Shown here: piece after piece, positions 8,424-16,579 of the stretch
Layout: the number at the start of each line of letters is the position of its first letter
Position numbering within the stretch: position 1 is the stretch's first letter
DNA from: JBAXPV01 sp037132075
Lineage (GTDB): Bacteria; Bacteroidota; Bacteroidia; Bacteroidales; CAIXZF01
Assembly: GCA_037132075.1 (NCBI GenBank)
Contig: JBAXPV010000012.1
Location: 46,480 to 110,479, forward strand
DNA: 64,000 nt
Direction: 5' to 3'
Position numbers and translations under genes: made by a program
Notes under the pieces: generated by a model
What the model was told of the DNA's origin: nothing
The model's database searches: none
Seen by the model: the letters and a program-made list of their open reading frames with translations, nothing else

Positions 8424-9944
8424 CTAATCTTCCTGGAGTTCAGGAAGTATTTTCACGCCATCATAACGGGTCTCCATTCCGTTTTTATAGGTAACTACCA
8501 GGAAAATGCTCCCATCTTCATTAAAACTGATCCAATCTCCCTGCTTTTGTCCCATCACATAGCTACCCTCGTCTTTTCTGTTGCCATTGTACCAGTAATA
8601 GACATGATGTCCATCAGGTTGATCCTCAACAAAATGGCCTGAAAATTCGAGTTTGTCATTGTCATAATAATATTTCCACTCTCCATCCCGCATTCCGTTA
8701 ACATAATTCCCTTGCTCTTTATGGTCCCGGTAATCAAAAATCCAAGGCCCTTGCTCCAGGCCATCAATATAAGAGCCTTTTACTATAACCTTTGCATCTT
8801 CGCCATATTCGACCATCAGGCCATCCTCGTTTCCATTGGAATAACTCATTTCCTTACGCAGGTCCCCCTCCTCATAATACCATTTCCAATCACCATCAGG
8901 TCTGCCTTTGTTGTCGAACATGCCGATTTCTTCCAACTTGCTATTGGGATGATAAAATTTCCATTCTCCTATACGCTTCCCATCCTTGTACTTACCTTCA
9001 GCTTTAAGCTTTCCGCTTTCAAAATATTCCTTCCAGGCGCCTTGCCTGAAACCTTCCAAATCAGTGATGCCATCGCCGATTTTTATACCGCGATAATATA
9101 CAAAGCCTTTCTCTAATTTACCGTCTTCTGAAAATTCACGCCTGATCCCATCAGGAACGTTATTCTTATACTGAGCCATGATTTTTACTTTGCCACTTTT
9201 ATAGTAATCAGCCCGCACATCAATCTTGGCAACTTCTTCTGCATCAGGAATTAAACTGTCATTCTCAAATTTAAACATCTTAAAGAGCTTACCATCACTC
9301 ATATAATCTTTAAATACCCCATTCCGTTTGTCGTTTCGGTATGTTCCTTCTGACCTGATATTCCCGTTCTCCCAAAAATTCTTCCAGGTTCCCTGTTTTT
9401 TTCCTTCTTTGTCGAGCCGGTTAACATTTTCACGCGATACGATAAAGCCTTTTCGGTATTCCAAAAGCAAAATAATTCTGCCCGTAGGATCAAACTCTTT
9501 AGCCATACCCTGTTCAAGTCCGCTCACAAAAGGAATACTCCGGCGTAGTTTCCCGTCAGGATAATAATACAGCGAAAGGCCCTGCTTCACATCGGCGATA
9601 AAGTTCTCAGTATACATTTCACCTTCTCGATAGGTCTTCCTGATTCCGTTCTTTTTACCCATTTTGTAAGAAATCTCCAGGCTTGTTTTCCCATCTTCAC
9701 CATAGAATCTCCATACACTATCCAGTTCGAAATTCTTACGATTGCCTTCCGACTTTAGTTTTCCGTCTTCATAAAAAGTCTTCCAATATCCATCTGGCTT
9801 GCCCTCCCTTATTTTTCCCTCACTGGAAACTTTTCCATTGCTGTAAAAATAACGTTGTATACCAGTCGTATCAGTATTTGATTGAGCCACGAGATATTGA
9901 CTCAAGATGAAAAAGAAAAAAAGAAAAATATACTTTTTAGTCAT
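8424..9944 (-). CDS. Exported MORN/YwqK-type repeat protein
   Basis: 506 aa. The signal peptide (MTKKYIFLFFFFILSQYLVAQ) is followed almost entirely by short repeats of about 22-24 aa with the pattern GKxxGxWKxYYxxGKLxxEGxY, around 18 copies in all. Such YwqK/MORN-variant repeats form extended beta structures; the annotation 'toxin-antitoxin YwqK antitoxin' often attached to this family does not imply a TA role here. It lies 1 base after nadA on the same strand, so the two are probably cotranscribed, although no functional link is obvious. Confidence 0.8.
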   Translation of the reverse strand: MTKKYIFLFFFFILSQYLVAQSNTDTTGIQRYFYSNGKVSSEGKIREGKPDGYWKTFYEDGKLKSEGNRKNFELDSVWRFYGEDGKTSLEISYKMGKKNGIRKTYREGEMYTENFIADVKQGLSLYYYPDGKLRRSIPFVSGLEQGMAKEFDPTGRIILLLEYRKGFIVSRENVNRLDKEGKKQGTWKNFWENGNIRSEGTYRNDKRNGVFKDYMSDGKLFKMFKFENDSLIPDAEEVAKIDVRADYYKSGKVKIMAQYKNNVPDGIRREFSEDGKLEKGFVYYRGIKIGDGITDLEGFRQGAWKEYFESGKLKAEGKYKDGKRIGEWKFYHPNSKLEEIGMFDNKGRPDGDWKWYYEEGDLRKEMSYSNGNEDGLMVEYGEDAKVIVKGSYIDGLEQGPWIFDYRDHKEQGNYVNGMRDGEWKYYYDNDKLEFSGHFVEDQPDGHHVYYWYNGNRKDEGSYVMGQKQGDWISFNEDGSIFLVVTYKNGMETRYDGVKILPELQED

Positions 9945-9945
9945 A

Positions 9946-10926
9946 TTACCGGACTAATTTACCCTGTTTTGAAATATCCAGCATTCTTTCTATCGGAAGA
10001 ATAGCCTGGTCAATTACTTCCCTGGAGACGATTATCTCTGGCGTTTCATTGATTAAACAACGATACAACTTTTGAATTGTATTTAGCTTCATGTATGGAC
10101 AATCATTACAAGAACATGTTTCATCCGCCGGTACAATTAGAAACTCTTTGCCAGGACTTAATTTTTTCATCTGGTGGAGTATCCCTGTCTCCGTGGCAAC
10201 AATGAATTTTGTCTTATCAGAAGAAACTGTATAATCAAGTAAAGCTGTTGTAGAACCTACGAAATCAGCCAAAGCTAAGATTGGTGCCTTACACTCAGGA
10301 TGGGCTATAAGTGCAGCATCAGGATGAGCTATCTTTAAGTTAATTACACTTTCAGTTGTTAATATATCATGTACCTCACAACTTCCATCCCACAAAACCA
10401 TGTTTCTCCCTGTTGCACCGCTCACAAAAGCACCCAGGTTTTTGTCTGGCGCAAAAATGAGTTTCTGATCCTTTGGAAATGACTCCACAATAGCAACAGC
10501 ATTACTGGATGTACATATCACATCCGACATCGTTTTAATGGCAGCTGAACAATTGATATAAGAAACAACCTTGTGATCCGGATACTGCTCAATAAACTTT
10601 TTAAAATCATCAGCAGGACAGGAATCTGCCAAAGAACATCCTGCATTTAAGTCCGGCAAAATTACCTTTTTTGTTGGATTTAAAATTTTTGCCGTCTCTG
10701 CCATAAAATGAACCCCGGCAAAAATAATCAGGTCAGCCTGTGTATCCCTGGCTTGCTGAGAAAGGCCCAAACTATCACCTACATAATCAGCAATATCCTG
10801 AATTTCAGGTAACTGATAATAATGCGCCAGTAAAATTGCATTTTTTTCTTTCTTTAAGATGAGAAACTTTTTAATGATTTCCGCATCGGAAAGTACTTCA
10901 CCCGTTTTATCAACTATACTATACAT
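9946..10926 (-). CDS. nadA: Quinolinate synthase A
   Basis: 326 aa. It condenses iminoaspartate with dihydroxyacetone phosphate to quinolinate in NAD synthesis. Family motifs are present: LAHYYQLPEIQDIADYVGDS near the N-terminus, LNAGCSLADSCPADDF, INCSAAIK, APDKNLGAFVSGATG, AHPECKAP, and the C-terminal ETCSCNDCPYM. These supply the cysteines for the [4Fe-4S] cluster. Neither nadB nor nadC is adjacent; nadD lies far away at 48.0 kb. Confidence 0.95.
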   Translation of the reverse strand: MYSIVDKTGEVLSDAEIIKKFLILKKEKNAILLAHYYQLPEIQDIADYVGDSLGLSQQARDTQADLIIFAGVHFMAETAKILNPTKKVILPDLNAGCSLADSCPADDFKKFIEQYPDHKVVSYINCSAAIKTMSDVICTSSNAVAIVESFPKDQKLIFAPDKNLGAFVSGATGRNMVLWDGSCEVHDILTTESVINLKIAHPDAALIAHPECKAPILALADFVGSTTALLDYTVSSDKTKFIVATETGILHQMKKLSPGKEFLIVPADETCSCNDCPYMKLNTIQKLYRCLINETPEIIVSREVIDQAILPIERMLDISKQGKLVR

Positions 10927-11394
10927 TAATAATATTTATTAAAGTATTCTTAAAAAGAATATGGTAGTTATTTAGTGTTGTTCATAGTGAGGATAACTTT
11001 TTCAAAAAAAAATATCCTCCGTGTTTGACGGCTTGTTAACGAACTTATGATCGCTTTAGTTTTTGAAGCTGAGCTTTTTAAAATCATTTCAACATCCGGT
11101 TAATTACGCCCTGTTAATGAATCAGGCTTATCAACAGGTTCATAAACATGGGTACAAAATGAGCATAAAAAGAGGCTTATTAACTAAAATGAGCAAATCA
11201 TAATTTTATCACCAATCCCTTGAGCAAAGGTACTGACTTATTAACAAATTCATTGTTATAACTATAAAAGTGTGTTTATCAGGGAATTAATTTTATTTAT
11301 GAAAACTTAGTTTTTATAAACGCCTAAAAATGACCTATTTTCCAGGCGGGTAAAAAAAAGCTTTATCTTTGTTTAAAATGAATTATTAACAAGC
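10927..11394. other. 468-bp AT-rich divergent spacer with DnaA-box-like 9-mers
   Basis: There is no gene here. The spacer separates the minus-strand nadA from the plus-strand rpiB. It contains TTATCAACA (11128-11136), TTATTAACT (11177-11185), TTATTAACA (11238-11246 and 11383-11391), TTGTTAACG (11033-11041), TGTTAATGA (11112-11120, reverse-strand TCATTAACA) and TGAGGATAA (10988-10996, reverse-strand TTATCCTCA, one mismatch to TTATCCACA). These could be DnaA boxes or sites for another regulator; which is undetermined. Confidence 0.5.
11364..11371 (+). promoter_or_regulatory. Promoter -7 box for rpiB
   Basis: TATCTTTG matches TAnnTTTG, 23 bases upstream of the rpiB ATG. One of the DnaA-box-like 9-mers (11383-11391) falls between it and the start codon. 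Confidence 0.55.
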
Positions 11395-11853
11395 ATGGAA
11401 AGAGGTATTGTAATTGCCATTGGAAGTGATCATGCAGGTTATCTGCTCAAGGAAACCTTAAAAAATATAATTAAGTCTTATGGATTTGATTATCACGATT
11501 TTGGAACGTTTTCTGACCAGAGTGTTGATTATCCTGATTATGCCATTCCCTTATGTCAATCAATAGTAAAGGTAGACTATAAATATGGAATACTGATCTG
11601 TGGTACGGGTAATGGGATGAGTATGACGGCCAACAAATTTCCGGAAATAAGGGCAGCACTTTGCTGGAAACCTGAGATTGCAGTGATGGCCCGGCAACAT
11701 AACGATGCCAATGTTCTGGTGCTTCCTTCGCGTCATTTAACAGATGAGGAAGCACGGCTTATTTTTCTTTCCTTTGTTGACACTGACTTCGAAGGAGGCC
11801 GGCATATAGAAAGGTTGTTGAAAATGAGTAATTCATACCAGGTTGAAGAATAA
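11395..11853 (+). CDS. rpiB: Ribose-5-phosphate isomerase B
   Basis: 152 aa, normal RpiB length. It interconverts ribose 5-phosphate and ribulose 5-phosphate in the pentose phosphate pathway. Motifs: IGSDHAGYLLKETLK at the N-terminus, DYPDYAIPLC, the ICGTGNGMSMTANK loop carrying the catalytic Cys and anion hole, and RQHNDANVLVLPSRHL. A LutB-like gene follows after 19 bases, so both are likely on one transcript. LacA/B-type isomerases are the alternative, but nothing around it suggests galactose metabolism. Confidence 0.92.
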   Translation: MERGIVIAIGSDHAGYLLKETLKNIIKSYGFDYHDFGTFSDQSVDYPDYAIPLCQSIVKVDYKYGILICGTGNGMSMTANKFPEIRAALCWKPEIAVMARQHNDANVLVLPSRHLTDEEARLIFLSFVDTDFEGGRHIERLLKMSNSYQVEE

Positions 11854-11872
11854 AACTTAAAATCATACAGGG

Positions 11873-13267
11873 ATGTCGGAGTTGATGCATAAGTTTTTAC
11901 AGGATGCTGAAGAAAAGGCTTTTGATCGTGACCATAGGAGGAAGATTAAATTCAACATTGGCAAGTATGATCAGGCTGTGGAGGATGGAATGGAGAGGCA
12001 ATTCCAGGATCTGGAGCTTGCAAGGGAGAGAGCAGCATATATTAAACACAAGTCAATCAATGAGTTAGATAAATATCTTATTGAGTTTGAAGCCAATTTT
12101 TCCAGTCGTGGCGGCAAAGTACTTTGGGCCCAGGATGACAAAGAAGCAGTAAAGGAGATCTATAAAATTCTGAGGAAGCACGATGCAAAATTGGTGGTTA
12201 AGATGAAATCTATGACCAGCGAGGAACTCGAGCTGAATGCCTTTCTCAAAAAACACAAAATTGAAGGTGTTGAAACAGATCTTGGTGAATATATAGTTCA
12301 GCTTGCCGGCGAGAAGCCATACCATATTCTCACGCCCGCCATGCATAAGTCGAAGGAAGACGTTGCCGAACTTTTCAATCAGAAATTTGAGACTCCGATC
12401 GATTCAACACCGCAACAGATTACCTTATTCGTAAGGCAGCTGTTACGGGAGAAGTTTATCACTGCAGAAGCAGGAATCACCGGGGCAAATTTTCTCATTG
12501 CCGATACAGGAGCCGTTGCACTCACCGAAAATGAAGGCAATGGCATGATGTCATTTACCTTTCCAAAGGTTCATATTGTCATTGCTGGTATTGAAAAGGT
12601 GATCCCATCTCTGAAAGACCTTGACTTGTTTTGGCCTTTGGTTGCCACCATGGGAACAGGACAAAAGATCACAGCTTATAATTCTATCGTTTCAGGACCC
12701 AGGCAGGAAGGTGAAATTGATGGTCCGGAGGAGATGTATGTAATCCTGATCGACAATGGAAGAACGAATTTGCTGGAACAAACTGAACAGCGAAGGTCAT
12801 TATCCTGTATTCATTGCGGAGCCTGCCTGAATGCATGCCCTGTTTACCGTAATATTGGAGGACATACCTATAATACGCCCTACAGTGGCCCGATCGGTTC
12901 TGTTATTACGCCCTGGATGTTCGGAATGAAAGAATACAAGCATCTTAGTTTCGCCTCTACTTTATGCGGAAAGTGCTCAGATGTTTGCCCGGTTAAAATC
13001 AATCTTCATGAACAACTCCTTGCCAACCGAAGGGATGCAGTGAAGCTCGGCTATACCACTGGTAGTGAAAAACTCCTGATGTTTAGCTGGCGACGCGTGA
13101 TGACCAAACGCTGGATGCTCGATTACGGTAAAGCAGGGATGAGAAATTATGCCCTGCGAAAGTTCTTTGCGAAAAACTGGGGCAGCCGTCGGGAATTACC
13201 TGTTATTCCTGAAAAGAACTTTAAACAACTTTGGCTGGAAAGACGCGGTATCGGCAACAAACGCTGA
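11873..13267 (+). CDS. LutB-like lactate utilisation iron-sulfur protein
   Basis: 464 aa, matching LutB/YkgF length. The N-terminal LUD domain (about residues 70-300) includes AGITGANFLIADTGAVALTE and the ENEGNGMMSF region. A C-terminal bacterial ferredoxin pair follows: CIHCGACLNACPVY (about 310-323) and CGKCSDVCPV (about 366-375). In Bacillus and Shewanella, LutB acts with LutA and LutC to oxidise L-lactate. Neither partner is adjacent; the only neighbour is rpiB upstream, so the electron-transfer partners must be encoded elsewhere. Confidence 0.88.
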   Translation: MSELMHKFLQDAEEKAFDRDHRRKIKFNIGKYDQAVEDGMERQFQDLELARERAAYIKHKSINELDKYLIEFEANFSSRGGKVLWAQDDKEAVKEIYKILRKHDAKLVVKMKSMTSEELELNAFLKKHKIEGVETDLGEYIVQLAGEKPYHILTPAMHKSKEDVAELFNQKFETPIDSTPQQITLFVRQLLREKFITAEAGITGANFLIADTGAVALTENEGNGMMSFTFPKVHIVIAGIEKVIPSLKDLDLFWPLVATMGTGQKITAYNSIVSGPRQEGEIDGPEEMYVILIDNGRTNLLEQTEQRRSLSCIHCGACLNACPVYRNIGGHTYNTPYSGPIGSVITPWMFGMKEYKHLSFASTLCGKCSDVCPVKINLHEQLLANRRDAVKLGYTTGSEKLLMFSWRRVMTKRWMLDYGKAGMRNYALRKFFAKNWGSRRELPVIPEKNFKQLWLERRGIGNKR

Positions 13268-13294
13268 GGATAGAATCATTTTTTTCCAATAATA

Positions 13295-13323
13295 TTGCAA
13301 TTCAGCAAAAATAACTACATTTG
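13295..13323 (+). promoter_or_regulatory. Promoter for tRNA-Ala
   Basis: A -33 TTG (13295-13297) and a -7 box TACATTTG (13316-13323) are separated by 18 bases, a good Bacteroidota promoter arrangement 15 bases ahead of the tRNA. Confidence 0.65.
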
Positions 13324-13337
13324 CGCCCTCTAAGAAT

Positions 13338-13411
13338 GGGGTGTTAGCTCAGTTGGCTAGAGCGTTAGACTGGCAGTCTAAAGGTCAGGGGTTCGACTCC
13401 CCTACGCTCCA
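13338..13411 (+). tRNA. tRNA-Ala (anticodon GGC)
   Basis: A full cloverleaf of 74 nt. The acceptor GGGGTGT pairs with ACGCTCC and includes the G3:U70 pair that identifies tRNA-Ala. The anticodon stem TTAGA/TCTAA encloses the loop CTGGCAG (anticodon GGC), and the T arm is AGGGG-TTCGACT-CCCCT. The discriminator is A and CCA is not encoded. Its 3' end is the integration site of the element that follows; the tRNA itself stays intact. Confidence 0.97.
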
Positions 13412-13412
13412 C
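13398..13412 (+). repeat. attL of the tRNA-Ala element
   Basis: TCCCCTACGCTCCAC at the 3' end of the tRNA gene (T-arm to discriminator) is identical to 18757-18771. These 15 bp are the crossover core left by tyrosine-recombinase integration. Confidence 0.92.
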
Positions 13413-13471
13413 CTGAAATTTGTCTGAAGGGCTCATTTATGTAAGTAAGTGGGCCTTTTCCTTTGGGGTTT

Positions 13472-13493
13472 ACTGAAACATTACTGAAACATT
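13472..13493 (+). repeat. Left-end arm-type sites (two direct ACTGAAACATT copies)
   Basis: Two adjacent perfect copies of ACTGAAACATT, 60 bp inside attL. The same pair recurs near attR, and a variant ACTGAAAAATT lies at 13580-13590. Placement between the att core and the first gene fits integrase/Xis arm binding. The region 13413-13597 holds these sites and no convincing gene. Confidence 0.6.
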
Positions 13494-13597
13494 TTGGTTT
13501 TTGTGATCCCCAGTCTTTCATCATTCTGACCTTTAGAATGCCTAACGTATAATGTGATTTTCGGTCTATTGGGGTAAGTACTGAAAAATTCATCCTT

Positions 13598-13912
13598 TCA
13601 TTCTTTCTCCCTGTATTGGATATTTATGATAGGCATCTTAACATCTTTCACATCCAATTGAATATTTTGATTTATCTTTCCATAAGCCCGTGCAAGCAAA
13701 ATTTCTGCACTCTTGGTATCTCCTGCAAGGGCCTTTTTCTTCAATTTGCGCAAAATTTCTTCCATTGCATTCATATTTCCCTTATCCTCCCCTAATACTT
13801 TTGCAAGTAATATGTCAAGATTGGGTAGTTTATGAGGCTGACCTTTTTTGTTGATCCGGGGATCATTTTTCACAAATGGCTTCCTTTTATTAAGGTTCTC
13901 AGGATTTGGCAT
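13598..13912 (-). CDS. Small basic protein resembling DUF5681
   Basis: 104 aa from the ATG at 13912; a longer reading from 13966 would overlap the lipoprotein gene and adds no recognisable sequence. The N-terminus is basic (MPNPENLNKRKPFVKNDPRI) with a KKGQP stretch, then a helical region (LDILLAKVLGEDKGNMNAME...LAGDTKSAEILLARAYGK). This pattern of a basic 'NPKGRP'-like head and helical body resembles DUF5681 proteins of phages and mobile elements, but I assign no function. Last gene of the element before attL. Confidence 0.55.
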   Translation of the reverse strand: MPNPENLNKRKPFVKNDPRINKKGQPHKLPNLDILLAKVLGEDKGNMNAMEEILRKLKKKALAGDTKSAEILLARAYGKINQNIQLDVKDVKMPIINIQYREKE

Positions 13913-13941
13913 TTTCAACTGTTTTTCAACTGTAAATATTA

Positions 13942-14259
13942 TTATGGAAGTTTGACTTGCATACAATCATTTGACTTCACAATTATGGTTTTGGGGTTGC
14001 CCCAAGCTTGGCCATTTAGATTCCGTGCATCAACTGTGTGATTTCCTGGGCTTAAACTTAAATTTTGAAAGGCCGGGTCCCCGCAAACTGGCATTTGGGT
14101 TGCATGTTTAAGTGAGCCATGTTCTTTTCCATCAACAATCAGGGCCCAATTAGATTGGTCAGTTGTGTAGAAGGTCACTTTCCCATTTCCGCTGTCTTTT
14201 TTGCAAGCCTGGGATAATATCAGCATTGCAATTAATGTACAAGTTGATAAAAATTTCAT
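13942..14259 (-). CDS. Small lipoprotein, copy 1 of a tandem pair
   Basis: 105 aa. The lipobox LSQAC (Cys about 19) predicts a lipid-anchored envelope protein. The mature domain has the pattern VTFYTT..W.L.VDGKEHGSLKH.TQ.P.CGDPAFQ.LSL..G.H.V, shared with the next gene. Two conserved cysteines could form a disulfide. The fold is probably beta-rich, like small PEGA-type repeats. No family recognised. As element cargo it might alter the host surface (for example superinfection exclusion), but that is only a guess. Confidence 0.72.
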   Translation of the reverse strand: MKFLSTCTLIAMLILSQACKKDSGNGKVTFYTTDQSNWALIVDGKEHGSLKHATQMPVCGDPAFQNLSLSPGNHTVDARNLNGQAWGNPKTIIVKSNDCMQVKLP

Positions 14260-14271
14260 GAGTTTTACTAT

Positions 14272-14589
14272 TTATGGAAGATTGATTGTCATACAGGTAT
14301 CCAATTTCACATAGATTGACTTACCACCACCCCATGTCTGAGTGTCAAGGGCAATTGCTCCTACTACATGTGAACCAATGCTAAGGCTAAGTTTTTGGAA
14401 GGCCGGATCACCACAATTTGGGGCTTGTGTAGAATGTTTAATCTTGCCATATTCTTTCCCATCTACCAACAGGCCCCATCTTTCTGTACTTGTAGTGTAA
14501 AAAGTCACATCACCGGTACTTTTTTCTTTGTTACAACCTAATGTAAATGCAAGAAGTAAAAATAATGTTGCCAATTTCATGATTTCCAT
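14272..14589 (-). CDS. Small lipoprotein, copy 2 of a tandem pair
   Basis: 105 aa. The lipobox is FTLGC (Cys about 19). The mature part aligns with the preceding gene along its whole length (VTFYTT, W.L.VDGKEYG, IKHSTQAPNCGDPAFQKLSL), with roughly half the residues identical by eye. A 12-bp gap separates them, so this is a tandem duplication within one transcript. An ATG at residue 4 (MKLATLFLLL) is an equally good start. Function unknown. Confidence 0.72.
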   Translation of the reverse strand: MEIMKLATLFLLLAFTLGCNKEKSTGDVTFYTTSTERWGLLVDGKEYGKIKHSTQAPNCGDPAFQKLSLSIGSHVVGAIALDTQTWGGGKSIYVKLDTCMTINLP

Positions 14590-14680
14590 TATTTACCCAA
14601 AGATAATGCTGTTTTGTATTTTTCGCACTTTATTTTGGGATAAGATTTCTTATCCTTTTCCCACTTAATAAAAAGGGTCT

Positions 14681-15631
14681 TTAGTTTTCCAGCATCAATT
14701 TTGCTTCAATTAGTGCAGTCAAATCATATTCCCCCCGGGCCTGACTGCCTCCACCGGATATTCTTTTCATCATTTCTTTGATCTGTCTTTTTCGGGCCTT
14801 TTTGTCATTCTGATTCAGTATTTCAGAAGGTATTTCCTTCAGTTTGAAATTGATTAATTCTTCAGCACTAATATTGAAATGCTTCCCTGCTTCTTCAAAT
14901 GCCAATAGTATAATTCCACCGGCTGACAGTGCTTTTTTGTCTGTTGGTATTGGATTAGGTTGAGTTTTCATGATGCTTTCGTATTGTGTGATAAGATCAG
15001 ATTTGCAATGCTGGTAAAAATCAGGATTTAGAAGATCATTGACCAGGATTTGAATCCCATTATTCAGGACCTTATATGGTTTGATATAATGGTTTTCCAC
15101 CTTTAAATAATGCCTTTCCTTGTCATATCCATATTCATTAGTTAGAAAGCCCCGTATGCTATTATTAAGCTTGTTTTTTATGTTTCTTCCAGCATCATAA
15201 AGCTTAAGGATTTGCAAGTTACCTGCAAAGATTTTAAAGTCAGGACTGATAGGCTTGGTTTTCTTTCCAGGGATTTCTAAATGGTGCCGGATCAATTCAC
15301 CAGGCTTCACAAGGGCTTCTATAATGGTGCCAAATTCAAACTTTGCCATTTCAGCTTCCCAAAGATTTATTTTCAACCTTCCTGTAATATCCTGTATGGA
15401 ATGAATAAGGTCTTCCCGGGCAAATGCGAAGTTGTGACCCTGCCAGTAATAGGGAAGACTTCCCTTCACCTTCAGTATATTGTTTGGTACATTATGCCAA
15501 ACCTCCATGTCATTGACCCCTTTCAGATAGTATTTTTCCCAGCCTGAAGAATAGCTTGCAGACAATTGTAATTCATCAAAGCAAAGCTTATCTTTGTATA
15601 GGTGTTTGGTTATTTCAGCGTAATCAATCAT
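14681..15631 (-). CDS. Putative replication initiator, filamentous-phage gpII/X-like
   Basis: 316 aa. The segment LKVKGSLPYYWQGHNFAFAR followed by EDLIHSIQDI and AEMAKFEFGTIIEA parallels the region of phage f1 gene II protein around its QGHN motif, and the later RHYLKVENHYIKPYKVLN resembles the charged segment after it. This suggests a rolling-circle replication initiator for the element, but the match is by memory and partial. It begins just after a terminator hairpin, and shares the leader GGATATTGA with two other element genes. Confidence 0.5.
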   Translation of the reverse strand: MIDYAEITKHLYKDKLCFDELQLSASYSSGWEKYYLKGVNDMEVWHNVPNNILKVKGSLPYYWQGHNFAFAREDLIHSIQDITGRLKINLWEAEMAKFEFGTIIEALVKPGELIRHHLEIPGKKTKPISPDFKIFAGNLQILKLYDAGRNIKNKLNNSIRGFLTNEYGYDKERHYLKVENHYIKPYKVLNNGIQILVNDLLNPDFYQHCKSDLITQYESIMKTQPNPIPTDKKALSAGGIILLAFEEAGKHFNISAEELINFKLKEIPSEILNQNDKKARKRQIKEMMKRISGGGSQARGEYDLTALIEAKLMLEN

Positions 15632-15645
15632 TCAATATCCAAAAT

Positions 15646-15669
15646 AAAGCCCGGCATAAGCTGGGCTTT
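15646..15669 (-). terminator. Rho-independent terminator
   Basis: A 10-bp stem (AAAGCCCGGC paired with GCTGGGCTTT, one G-T) encloses the 4-base loop ATAA. On the minus strand it is followed by TTTATTTT. It begins right after the stop codon of the 154-aa gene, ending that transcript. Confidence 0.8.
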
Positions 15670-15670
15670 G

Positions 15671-16135
15671 TTATTTCAGTAGATTTTTTAGGTAGGGTAT
15701 AACCTGATCCTTATGAAATAGCAGCCCCATGAAAATATGAATTGTCAAGGTCTGGAATTGATCAGAAGAATGAATGATCAAAAGATCCCCAGTGCCTTCT
15801 GTTTTACCATTGCCTGAAGTGAATCCGATATCACCATAACCTAAAAAGACAGGGAAATCGGGTATTTCATATAGTGAAGAATGAATCCAGAATGGTTTAC
15901 ACTTCTTATAAATTGAAGTTTCTTCTTTTTTGAAGGTGCTTTTTACTTGGCCTGTAAGCTTTTCCAGGTGTCCCCGGCCTGTTTGCCTAATAATTGCAAA
16001 TGTATTCCGGGTGATCCCAATGCGGGAAGGAAGTATTCCCCGGGTTCCACCTATCTGATAGTAAGAAGTGGAGGTGCCGGACTTCAATTCATATTCAAAA
16101 TGAAGGTGTTTAGATTTCAGAAATTCAGCATTCAT
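15671..16135 (-). CDS. Hypothetical element protein (154 aa)
   Basis: 154 aa, no signal peptide or membrane helix. It is basic in the N-terminal half and mixed alpha/beta in pattern (for example YYQIGGTRGILPSRIGITRN). I do not recognise a family. It lies between the HTH gene (12-bp gap) and a terminator, and starts within the leader GGATATTTGAATG shared with two other genes of the element. It may be an accessory replication or regulatory protein by position only. Confidence 0.6.
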   Translation of the reverse strand: MNAEFLKSKHLHFEYELKSGTSTSYYQIGGTRGILPSRIGITRNTFAIIRQTGRGHLEKLTGQVKSTFKKEETSIYKKCKPFWIHSSLYEIPDFPVFLGYGDIGFTSGNGKTEGTGDLLIIHSSDQFQTLTIHIFMGLLFHKDQVIPYLKNLLK

Positions 16136-16147
16136 TCAAATATCCAT

Positions 16148-16420
16148 TTATTGTTTGATATAATTCTTTTCCATAAAGGCCTCTAAATCTGAACTTTTTA
16201 CATAGATCTTACGGCCAAACTGTGAAAAGGGAATGATTTTCTTATCCCGGTAATCCTGCCAGGTCTTCCGGCAAACTCCCAGGGTTTTCCGGGCTGTTTC
16301 TGATTGAATCCATTGATTCACCAGGGCTTCTTCCTTGTTTACTGTGATTGCTTCTTTTATGGAAGCCAAATCAGAAAAAAGCTGATTAAGTTTATCTTCC
16401 TCAATTACAATGAAATTCAT
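16148..16420 (-). CDS. HTH_17/excisionase-like DNA-binding protein
   Basis: 90 aa. The C-terminal half is a MerR-like winged helix of the type in Xis and AlpA: ARKTLGVCRKTWQDYRDKKIIPFSQFGRKIYVKSSDLEAFM. The N-terminal helix is probably a dimerisation segment. In Bacteroidota mobile elements such proteins sit near the integrase and act as excisionase, transcription regulator or replication accessory factor. A candidate for binding the ACTGAAACATT repeats. Confidence 0.78.
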   Translation of the reverse strand: MNFIVIEEDKLNQLFSDLASIKEAITVNKEEALVNQWIQSETARKTLGVCRKTWQDYRDKKIIPFSQFGRKIYVKSSDLEAFMEKNYIKQ

Positions 16421-16579
16421 TTTTGTATGGTTTTGGTTTACCGTACAAAGTTAATTCCGGTGTTATGGGATAAGGGAACAACCTGAATAGCTCACTTTTG
16501 AGGTATTCAGGTTCCCCCTGAAAATGAAGTGTTTAGAAAAATTCTTTAATCTTATGGTGATATGAAAGCCTGGGATTGT

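Noticed and set aside
8424..9944. Toxin-antitoxin role for the YwqK-type repeat protein
   Set aside because: There is a signal peptide and no toxin neighbour; the 'antitoxin' label belongs to a loosely named repeat family.
10981..11394. Possible CRISPR or riboswitch in the AT-rich spacer
   Set aside because: Repeats are short, scattered 9-mers without regular spacing, and no conserved riboswitch fold was recognised.
13402..13593. 63-codon minus-strand frame at the left end of the element
   Set aside because: It runs over the att core and arm repeats, into the tRNA end, with no family-like sequence; the repeats explain the region better.
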